Assembly: GCA_963716685.1 (NCBI GenBank)
Contig: CAVQTR010000003.1
Location: 620,001 to 684,000, forward strand
Direction of reading: 5' to 3'
Length of the DNA stretch: 64,000 bases
From: JALYXI01 sp963716685
Lineage (GTDB): Bacteria; Acidobacteriota; Terriglobia; Bryobacterales; Bryobacteraceae
A program made the translations under genes and the position numbers. Shown in pieces: positions 1-7,059 of the stretch (position 1 is its first letter; each line of letters opens with the position of its first letter). The notes beneath the pieces are model-generated. The model saw only the letters and a program-made list of their open reading frames with translations. It was not told the DNA's origin and made no database searches.

Positions 1-738
1 CTGCAGGATGGAGATGCCTTTGTACTTGCCGGAGGTGGCGGTGACGGGCTCGGAGCCGACGAAGTACGGGGTCATGACGACCTGATCGCCAAGGACGAAG
101 TAATTGATGATGCAGTGGTGGCCGTCGAGCTGGAAGCCCCAGGGTTCGGTGGGAGACGGCTTGCCCATGACGGTGATGAAGTATTTCCACTCGCCGAGGA
201 ACTCGTGGTCGTTGCTGAGTTCGGCGAGGGTTTCGTTCAGGCGCATGATGTCGCGGGTCAGTTTGAGGCCGCGCGCGCTGAGGGCTGCGCCGAGCATCCC
301 GAACGCGGCGTCGCGCTGGGACTGCGAGAGCTCTTCGAAACTGATGCCCTGGCGAACATAGAAATGCTGGTTCATCCACTTGCGCCATTCCGGGTCGTCG
401 ACCGCGAACATGGTCTTCCCGCGCTGGGCGGCGGTGAGGCTGGAGAGAAAGCGCTCGGCGGCGCCGCGGACAGGGGAGGTGGAGACGCCGGTGGCATGGA
501 TGCCGAAGAGACCTTCTTCGACGGTGCCGCCGGTGGTGATGCCTTTGAAGGGATCGGCGAGGCCTTTGGTTTCGTACTCGGACGACATCTTGCGGTAGCG
601 GGCGGCCATGTCGGAGGGGCCCTGAGGGAAAGCCGCGGGCGCAAGGACGAGGCCGGGGACAAGAGTGGAGAAGAGCGCGCGCCGGGTGACGCGAGGAGCG
701 TGGTGGTGATGGTGGTGAGGTTTGGGGGGCGTGTTCAT
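1..738 (-). CDS. DUF3500 family exported protein (3' end outside window)
   Basis: An open frame of 246 codons runs from an ATG at 738 to the window edge, so the C-terminus is missing. From about residue 70 the protein has the DUF3500 pattern: a RFLSSLTAAQR segment, a DDPEWRKW motif and a helical stretch with LGAALSARGLK. The biochemical role of that family is not established. The N-terminus is MNTPPKP, then six consecutive histidines (residues 8-13), then a TRRALFS segment and a hydrophobic stretch resembling a Tat-type export signal. The ATG lies 20 nt after the stop of the isomerase-like gene on the same strand, so the two are probably co-transcribed. The antisense frame over the same DNA is a GC-driven shadow. 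Confidence 0.82.
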   Translation of the reverse strand, partial: MNTPPKPHHHHHHAPRVTRRALFSTLVPGLVLAPAAFPQGPSDMAARYRKMSSEYETKGLADPFKGITTGGTVEEGLFGIHATGVSTSPVRGAAERFLSSLTAAQRGKTMFAVDDPEWRKWMNQHFYVRQGISFEELSQSQRDAAFGMLGAALSARGLKLTRDIMRLNETLAELSNDHEFLGEWKYFITVMGKPSPTEPWGFQLDGHHCIINYFVLGDQVVMTPYFVGSEPVTATSGKYKGISILQ

Positions 739-758
739 GAAAAGGCCTGGACTAGAGT

Positions 759-1583
759 TTACATCGTGCCGCGAGAGGGCGCGAGGAGCGGTTCGCATTT
801 GGCTTTGATTTCTTCAGCGAGCGTAAAGGGGTCGGCTTCCTGGAATTTGGGCAGGAAAAGCTCGACGGAGACGGGACCGGTGTAGCCTGTTTCGGCGAGG
901 CGTTTCAGGATGGGCGCGAGTGGCGCGACGCCATCACCGGGGATAACGCGCGAGTGCAGATCGAGCAGTTCGCGGGGGAGATTCTGGGTGTCGCTCAGGT
1001 GCGCATGGATGATCTGGCCGGGCTGGATGAGGTCCATGTCCTCGGACTTACTTGGGCCGGACCAGAAGTGGTAGGTGTCGAACAGGATTCCGAAGGCGGG
1101 GTGGGCTGCTTCGCGCTGGAGGCGCAGGGCGGTGGGCAGCGCGGCGAGGAAGGTGGAATTGCGAACGAACTCCACGGCGACTTTCAGGTGGAAGCGGCTG
1201 GCGACTTCGGCGGTCTGGCGAATGTTGTCGAGAGAGCGGAGGTAGTCGCCCGGGGTGAACGGGGCGGAGGTGGCGCAGGGTGAATAGACGAGGGGCGCAC
1301 CGAGTTCGGCGAACTGTTCGCAGCGCTTGCGGAAGGCTTCGAGGTTTTGGGCGAAGCTGGGATTGGGTTCCCAGAGACCGGTGACGCCGACTGCGCCGGA
1401 GACGACGGTGAGGCCGTTGTCGGTAAGTACGCGTTTGGCGCTGGCGAGGGAGTTGGATTTGAGGAAGTCATCGAGGGCGGAGGCGGACGGCTCGACCTGG
1501 CGGATGCCGGCTTTCGACCAGCCTTCGAGAGAGCCGCGATAGCCGGCCCGGGCTGAAGTGAATTGGTGGAGGCTTAGGGTCAT
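759..1583 (-). CDS. Sugar phosphate isomerase/epimerase (xylose isomerase-like TIM barrel)
   Basis: A 274-residue protein of the AP-endonuclease-2/xylose-isomerase-like barrel superfamily, which isomerises or epimerises sugars and inositols. The expected metal ligands can be read in order: E138 (VAVEF), D169 (LFDTYHFW), H195 (IHAHLSD) and E241 (SVELF). Full length is normal for the family and there is no signal peptide, so it is probably cytoplasmic. It precedes the DUF3500 gene by 20 nt on the same strand. The exact substrate cannot be read from sequence. Alternatives are a hydroxypyruvate isomerase-like or 2-keto-myo-inositol dehydratase-like enzyme. Confidence 0.85.
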   Translation of the reverse strand: MTLSLHQFTSARAGYRGSLEGWSKAGIRQVEPSASALDDFLKSNSLASAKRVLTDNGLTVVSGAVGVTGLWEPNPSFAQNLEAFRKRCEQFAELGAPLVYSPCATSAPFTPGDYLRSLDNIRQTAEVASRFHLKVAVEFVRNSTFLAALPTALRLQREAAHPAFGILFDTYHFWSGPSKSEDMDLIQPGQIIHAHLSDTQNLPRELLDLHSRVIPGDGVAPLAPILKRLAETGYTGPVSVELFLPKFQEADPFTLAEEIKAKCEPLLAPSRGTM

Positions 1584-1618
1584 GGCTTTTTGGCTCAGGG
1601 CGCGCGGATGGCCCGGGA

Positions 1619-1953
1619 CTACGGGACAAAGAAGTTCCTGATCAGCATCAGGTCGCTCCGGACCGCGTCCACCTGGGAAAAGAGCAGACAGCGGCCATCG
1701 GGCGAAACAGTAAGACCCGCATCCGGTCGCGGCATCGTCAAGATGGGCCGGATCTCACCCGTCGAGAAGTTCACGAAAGCGATTGATCGATTGCGCGTCA
1801 CACAGACACCTTTCTCGGTTATGGCGTAGTTGAACTGGTAAATAGACTCGGCGATCTGCTGTTCCGGACCGCCGCTCACAGGCATCTTCCAAAGCGAGCC
1901 TTTGCCCAGCGCCTTGTTGTAACACAGAGTCTTCCCGTGAATAGAGTATGGGT
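1619..1953 (-). pseudogene. 3' remnant of a PD40 (WD40-like/TolB-type) beta-propeller gene
   Basis: The frame is open from the stop codon of the upstream NAD(P)-binding gene to a TAG at 1619. It reads through GKTLCYNKALGKGSLWKMPV, then an ITEKGV segment, then TVSPDGRCLLFSQVD and SDLMLIRNF. This is the typical end of PD40 propellers found at the C-terminus of acidobacterial serine/threonine kinases and CadC-like regulators. Only about 110 residues remain, with no upstream blades and no convincing start codon (the first ATG, at 1885, is mid-blade). I read it as the tail of a gene whose front was deleted or displaced. It could instead be translated by reinitiation. Confidence 0.7.
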
Positions 1954-2661
1954 TCAGGGCTGGCTGCTGTCACCGTCGACGAAAAAGGGCACCATCTCGC
2001 TGTACTCCAATACTTTCACCGTTGGCTCCTCGCGAGTACTGCCCTGCGCGATCGCGAAGAACGCCTGCTCCGACTGCACCACCATTGCGCGAGCGAGGTC
2101 ATTTTTGTGGATCGAGTGATACCTGGACGGCAGTGCCCAGTGCAGCAACGGCATGACGGAGCCGAGAATGCCCGGTGTGTTGGAATTGCCGAGAATAACA
2201 GCGGGCCGATACAAACCCAAGAAGTCAAATCTGACGGATTCGACCGCCTTCTCTTTCTCGCCGATCACCTTCGAATACCGGATCCCGGATTTTGGGTCGG
2301 CGCCGACTGCCGTCAGGACCCCGCACACGCGAGCGCCCGCAGCTTTGGCGGCGCGGGAAAATGCGAGCGGGTAGGCTACTTCGATTCGGCGCAGTTCCTC
2401 ATCGGACATCTTCGCGCTGCCCTTGCCGACGCCGAAGGCGGCGAGCGCGACGTCGACTCGTACGTTGTGCTGCGCAATGTCCTGCTCGAGCCGATCCATG
2501 TCGACCACCACCTCAGACACTTTGGGGCCGGCGAAGCAGTCCGTTTGGCGGCGCGCTACCAATACCACCCTGCCGCAAAGCGGATCTTCGATAAGAAGCT
2601 GGACGATGCGTCGGCCTACGTTCCCGGTTGCACCAAGCACGATGGCCGAGTACTGCGCCAC
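1954..2661 (-). CDS. NAD(P)H-binding (TIP30/YbjT-like) atypical short-chain dehydrogenase
   Basis: A 235-residue Rossmann protein with an N-terminal GATGNVGRR dinucleotide loop (residues 10-18) and a YSKVIGEKE segment at the usual Tyr-x-x-x-Lys position. This matches the atypical SDR group of HTATIP2/YbjT-like NAD(P)-binding proteins. The start is a GTG at 2661, immediately after the TAG of the quinoprotein gene upstream, with no in-frame ATG nearby, so translation is probably coupled to that gene. It is likely the last intact gene of the receptor-quinoprotein operon. The substrate is unknown and a purely structural or regulatory role is possible. Confidence 0.78.
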   Translation of the reverse strand: MAQYSAIVLGATGNVGRRIVQLLIEDPLCGRVVLVARRQTDCFAGPKVSEVVVDMDRLEQDIAQHNVRVDVALAAFGVGKGSAKMSDEELRRIEVAYPLAFSRAAKAAGARVCGVLTAVGADPKSGIRYSKVIGEKEKAVESVRFDFLGLYRPAVILGNSNTPGILGSVMPLLHWALPSRYHSIHKNDLARAMVVQSEQAFFAIAQGSTREEPTVKVLEYSEMVPFFVDGDSSQP

Positions 2662-5037
2662 CTACTTCGAATTGTCCAGAGCGTAGGCTACGATACTGTC
2701 GTCCGTGACGGGGTTGTTGAAGAATCCGCCGCCGGTCGAGGCGATCACGACGTACTGGCGGCCGTCGCGGCCTTCGTAGGTCATCGGTGTGGCCTCGGCG
2801 GCTCCGCCGAGTTTGACGGTCCAGAGCTCTTTGCCGGTTTTGGCGTCGAAGGCGCGGAAGCGGGCGTCGTCGGTGGCGCCGACGAAGACCAGGCCGGCGG
2901 CGGTGGCGATGGTGCCGCCGTTGCCGGGACGTCCGGTGGCGCGCTTGCCTTCGGGGAGGCTGTCCGTGACGCCGAGCGGCACCTTCCAGGCGATGCTGCC
3001 GTTATTCACATCGACGGCGACGAGCTCACCCCATGGCGGCTGCTGGCACGGGAGCTGCTGCGAGGTGGTGCCGCGGACGCTGAAACGGCCGCCGCCGGGG
3101 ATGCCTTCGTAAGGGCCGTCGGGATCGACGCGATTGCCCTGGCCGTTGGCCATGGCCTGACCGCTCTTGCTGTCGTGGTCCTTGAGGCCAGACATTTGGC
3201 CGAGCTCGTTGACATTGGCAAAGAGATAACCGAGCTGAGGATCGAAAGAGGTGCCGCCCCAGTTGACGCCGCCGTGGTTGCCGGGGAACTGGACGCGCAG
3301 GTGGTTATACGTGACGGGCAGAAAGGGTCCGCCGAGCTCCGCGCCTTCGATCAGCTTGGTACAGGCGGCCTGGAGTTCGGGCGTGACAGTGGCGATATCC
3401 GCTTTGCTGAACGTCATGCGGGCAAGCGGCGGGGGTTTGAGCGGGAAGGGCTGGGTCTTTGAAGCGCGCTCGAGCGGGAGCTCGCTTGTGGGGACGGGGC
3501 GTTCCTCCACGCCGTAGATGGGCTTGCCGGTAACGCGATTGAGCAGGAACACCATGCCCACCTTGTCCATGGCGACTACGGCGGGGATGGTCTTGCCGTT
3601 CTGTTTGACGTCGATAAGAGCCGGGGCGCCGGTGAGGTCGGCATCCCAGATGTCATGGTGGACGACCTGGAAGTGCCAGAGATATTTGCCGGTGTTGGCG
3701 TCGGCCGCAACCAGGCTGGAGCTGAAGAGATTGTTGCCGGCGCGGTCGCCGCCGTACTGATCGACCGAGGGTGCGCCGAAGGGCATGTAGACGATGCCGC
3801 GTTTTTCATCGACGGTGAGGAAGCCCCAGACATTGACGCCGGAGCGGTTCTTCCAGCTGTCGCCGGCCCAGGTGTCGTTGAACTTTTCGCCGGGCTGCGG
3901 GATGGAATGAAAGGTCCACGCGAGCTTGCCGGTGTGCATGTCCCAGGCGCGCACATCGCCGGCGGGGCCGTGGGGAGGATTTTCCTGCGTGGTGCCGCCG
4001 GTGATGACGAGGTTTTTATAGACGACCGGGGGCGAGCTGAGAGCATTGCGGCCGGGCAGGCCGTGCATGATGGCTTCGGTATTCAGATTGACGGCGCCGT
4101 TGTCGCCGAAGTCCGGGTTGGGTTTGCCGGTTTTGGCATTCACCGAGTAGAGCTTGCCGTCGCTTGAGCCGAAGACCACCTGAGGAGAGGTTTTGGCGTC
4201 GCCGGCCCAGTACTCGAGGCCGCGCGTAGAGGGGTTGCCGGATGGGAGTTTGAAGGCCCAGAGTTCCTGGCCGCTGGTGGGGTCGATTGCGGCGACGCGG
4301 GAATAGGGGGTGGCGACGTACATGATGCCGTGGATGACGAGAGGCGTGACCGAGCTCGGACGGAAGCCGGAGCCGAACTGGGAGCGGCCCGGCCGGTTGC
4401 CGCCGCCCGCAGGTTCGGGATCGTCTCCAATGGGTCCGGCCTGACGGCGCGCTTCACTACCGGCGGCACCCGGGCGAGGGGCAGACGCGGTGAAGCCGGC
4501 CGGGCGCATGTGATAGGTCCAGGCGACTTTGAGCTGGGAGACATTGCCGGGTTTGATTTGCGTGAGTGGCGAGAAGCGCATCGCGCCAGGGTCATGGCCG
4601 TAGGTGCGCCACTCATCGGCCGCATCTACCGCGATTCCGCCGCCGGAGAACGCGGGCTGCTTCGCGTTCACGCCGGGTGCTGGAGATGGGCTGTTTTCGG
4701 TGTGAGGAGCGGAGGCGACGGCGACGGCAGAGGGAGACGGCGCCGGGCTGTCAGACGCTTTGCCGTGCTCAGGTCCGTAGAATTTGACGAGATAGTTGAG
4801 GATTTTATTGAAATCGTCGTCGCTGCCGGTGGCACCGAGGTTGACCATTTTGGAGATGGTTTCGGCCCAGTCGGCCTGGCTCTGGCGCAGAGAGGTGGCT
4901 TGTTCGAGCGTGTGGCATTTGATGCAGAGTTTCGCGAGTTCCGCTTTGCCGGTCCCATCAGGTAGGTCCGCAGCGGTGAGGGAGAAGCCGGCCGCGCAGA
5001 GGAATGCCAATGCGAGTCTCATGGTCAGGGAGGTCAT
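2662..5037 (-). CDS. Cytochrome c-PQQ fusion quinoprotein dehydrogenase
   Basis: From the ATG at 5037 the protein is 791 residues. It has a signal peptide (MRLALAFLCAAGFSLTAAD region), a haem c site CIKCH (C38, C41, H42) with a possible axial Met in the SKMVNLG segment, a Pro/Ser/Ala linker, and then a PQQ-binding propeller with repeated LWAFKLPSG, LAWTFHSIPQPG and IAWKVPLG blade motifs. It is most like membrane/periplasmic quinoprotein glucose or alcohol dehydrogenases, with the haem passing electrons onward. The frame is open up to 5142 but that part overlaps the preceding gene. Starts at 5037 or 5022 place the signal peptide correctly, and neither has a strong ribosome site. One blade carries a low-complexity insertion rich in Pro, Gly and Arg. 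The substrate is unknown. Confidence 0.85.
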   Translation of the reverse strand: MTSLTMRLALAFLCAAGFSLTAADLPDGTGKAELAKLCIKCHTLEQATSLRQSQADWAETISKMVNLGATGSDDDFNKILNYLVKFYGPEHGKASDSPAPSPSAVAVASAPHTENSPSPAPGVNAKQPAFSGGGIAVDAADEWRTYGHDPGAMRFSPLTQIKPGNVSQLKVAWTYHMRPAGFTASAPRPGAAGSEARRQAGPIGDDPEPAGGGNRPGRSQFGSGFRPSSVTPLVIHGIMYVATPYSRVAAIDPTSGQELWAFKLPSGNPSTRGLEYWAGDAKTSPQVVFGSSDGKLYSVNAKTGKPNPDFGDNGAVNLNTEAIMHGLPGRNALSSPPVVYKNLVITGGTTQENPPHGPAGDVRAWDMHTGKLAWTFHSIPQPGEKFNDTWAGDSWKNRSGVNVWGFLTVDEKRGIVYMPFGAPSVDQYGGDRAGNNLFSSSLVAADANTGKYLWHFQVVHHDIWDADLTGAPALIDVKQNGKTIPAVVAMDKVGMVFLLNRVTGKPIYGVEERPVPTSELPLERASKTQPFPLKPPPLARMTFSKADIATVTPELQAACTKLIEGAELGGPFLPVTYNHLRVQFPGNHGGVNWGGTSFDPQLGYLFANVNELGQMSGLKDHDSKSGQAMANGQGNRVDPDGPYEGIPGGGRFSVRGTTSQQLPCQQPPWGELVAVDVNNGSIAWKVPLGVTDSLPEGKRATGRPGNGGTIATAAGLVFVGATDDARFRAFDAKTGKELWTVKLGGAAEATPMTYEGRDGRQYVVIASTGGGFFNNPVTDDSIVAYALDNSK

Positions 5038-5107
5038 CGGTTCGGTTAAGTCAATTATATAGAGGGCGCGGAAACGATGCGCCCGGTTACCGATACTACT
5101 GCCGGGC

Positions 5108-7051
5108 TTAGTTGTCGAGAGCGAAGGCCACGATTTCCGCATCGGGACCCTGACCGGCGGCGATGAGGATGTACTGGCGGCCGGAGCGGGTGCGGTAGGT
5201 CATTGGATCGCCATACGATCGGGCTCCGAGGGGGCCCTGCCAGAGGTCGGTGCCGGTGGCTTTATCGATGGCGTGGAGGGACATGTCCTCGCCCCCGACG
5301 AAGAAGAGACCTCCTTTGGTCACGATTCCTCCCTGGGGTCCGCTCATGCCGATCACCGGAGGGAGCTTAACGTCTTTCAGGGCGGGGACGGCGCGGAGTT
5401 CGGGCCAGTCGCCAAAGGGCTGCTGCCAGGCAATGACGCCGTGGTTGAGATCGATCGCGGCGATCTGACCGTAGGGCGGCTTGGTGAGCGGGATGCGGCC
5501 GTGGAACGTGGCGGGGGTACCGAGATCGCCGTTCCATTCAGCATCGACTTCGGAGGCGCGCGGGTTGGCGGATGAGTGGTCGGGCTTTTTGACCTTGAAG
5601 ATGGCCGGCGTGTTGGTGGTCTTGATGTAGAGCATGCCGGTTTCGGGGTCGAAGGCGCCGCCGCCCCAGTTAGCGCCGCCGATGATGCCGGGGCGGCCGA
5701 GCGTGCCCTGGAGGGAAGGCGGAGTGAACAGCGGGCCGAGACGCAGCTTCTTCATTTCCGCCTGTGCTTCGGCCTGCAGTTCGGGCGTGAGGTCGAAGGC
5801 ATCCGCGAGAGTGACTCCCTGCGGGCTGAAGGGCGGGGGCTTGGTGGGAAAGGGCTGCGTGGGAGAAGCATGCTCGCCGGGAACATCGCTGGCGGGAACG
5901 GGACGTTCTTCAATGGGCCAGACAGGTTTGCCGGTTACGCGATCAAAGACGAAGGCGAAGCCGTGTTTGGTGAGCTGGACGACGGCGTCGATCTTTTTGC
6001 CATCAACGGTGATGTTGACGAGCGTGGGAGGCGACGCGAGGTCGTAGTCCCAGAGTCCGTGGTGAATGATCTGGTAGTGCCACCTGCGCGCGCCGGTGGC
6101 GGCATCGAGGCACACCAGCGTTTCGCCGAAGAGATTATTGCCGGGCCGGTTGCCGCCGTAGAAATCGTTGCTGGGGGTGCTGACGGGGAGATAGAGCAGG
6201 CCGCGCTTTTCGTCGAGAGTGAAGGGCGCCCAGACGTTGGTGTGGCCGGTGAACTTCCAGGAATCGTTGCCCCAGGTTTCGTTCCCGACTTCGCCGGCCT
6301 GGGGGATCGTGTGGAAGCTCCAGACCTGCTTACCGGTGCGCGCGTTAAAGGCGCGAACGTCGCCGGGAGGGTCGTTCTTATAGGTGAGGCGATCGCCAAC
6401 GCCGTTGCCGAGGATGATGAGGTCCTTGTAGATGACGGGCGGCGAGGTTTCGGAGTAGTGCATTTTGTTGATCTGCCAGACGAGACCCTGGCTGAGATCG
6501 ACAACGCCGTTATCGCCGAAGGATTTGACTGGCAGACCGGTTTTGGCATCGAGCGATATGAGGCGGTAACGCGTGTTGAGAAAGATGCGCGGCTGGTTGT
6601 GGTCCTGGGAGTCACGCCAGACGGCGATTCCGCGATGGACATAGCCGGTGCCGTTGGCGGGCTGACCATCGACAATGGAATGCGGATCGTAGCTCCACAG
6701 GACGGAGCCTTTTTCCGGATCAAGAGCGACAACCCTGTTGTAAGGCGACGTGACGAACACCATGTTGTCGAGCGTCACGGGGGTGTTCTCAAACATCCCT
6801 GGGCGCGTGCCGTACTGCTGCGAGGCCGTTTCGCCCGTCTTCCACACCCAGACCTGTTTGAGCTGCGAGACGTTCTTCGTATTGATGCCGGTGAGGGTGG
6901 AGTAATGGCCGCTGCCGGGATCGCCGCCCCACGAGGTCCAGTCGACGAAAGGCCGATCGGCGCTGAGGCTGAAGAGGGCGGCGGCCAAGGCGGCAGCGGC
7001 GACGCCAACGCGCGGGGCGACGCCGGGGATGAGAGAAGGGAACTTAGACAT
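5108..7051 (-). CDS. PQQ-binding beta-propeller dehydrogenase (quinoprotein glucose dehydrogenase-like)
   Basis: A 647-residue periplasmic quinoprotein with an N-terminal hydrophobic export segment (VGVAAAALAAALFSLSA) followed by WTSWGGDPGSGHYS, a family hallmark at the start of the propeller. Blade motifs include NRPGNNLFGETLVCLDA, QIIHHGLWDYD and GAIAAGQGPD-like C-terminal strands. It lacks the haem domain of its downstream neighbour. It starts 8 nt after the receptor gene stop, so the two are co-transcribed. The two quinoproteins are paralogues of different architecture, which suggests either different substrates or an electron relay from this soluble propeller to the haem-bearing one. PQQ biosynthesis genes are not in the window. 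Confidence 0.87.
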   Translation of the reverse strand: MSKFPSLIPGVAPRVGVAAAALAAALFSLSADRPFVDWTSWGGDPGSGHYSTLTGINTKNVSQLKQVWVWKTGETASQQYGTRPGMFENTPVTLDNMVFVTSPYNRVVALDPEKGSVLWSYDPHSIVDGQPANGTGYVHRGIAVWRDSQDHNQPRIFLNTRYRLISLDAKTGLPVKSFGDNGVVDLSQGLVWQINKMHYSETSPPVIYKDLIILGNGVGDRLTYKNDPPGDVRAFNARTGKQVWSFHTIPQAGEVGNETWGNDSWKFTGHTNVWAPFTLDEKRGLLYLPVSTPSNDFYGGNRPGNNLFGETLVCLDAATGARRWHYQIIHHGLWDYDLASPPTLVNITVDGKKIDAVVQLTKHGFAFVFDRVTGKPVWPIEERPVPASDVPGEHASPTQPFPTKPPPFSPQGVTLADAFDLTPELQAEAQAEMKKLRLGPLFTPPSLQGTLGRPGIIGGANWGGGAFDPETGMLYIKTTNTPAIFKVKKPDHSSANPRASEVDAEWNGDLGTPATFHGRIPLTKPPYGQIAAIDLNHGVIAWQQPFGDWPELRAVPALKDVKLPPVIGMSGPQGGIVTKGGLFFVGGEDMSLHAIDKATGTDLWQGPLGARSYGDPMTYRTRSGRQYILIAAGQGPDAEIVAFALDN

Positions 7052-7059
7052 AGAGAGAC

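Noticed and set aside
1948..3462. A 504-residue plus-strand open frame
   Set aside because: It lies antisense to the NAD(P)-binding and quinoprotein genes, has no family motif, and its composition follows the GC bias of codon positions on the other strand.
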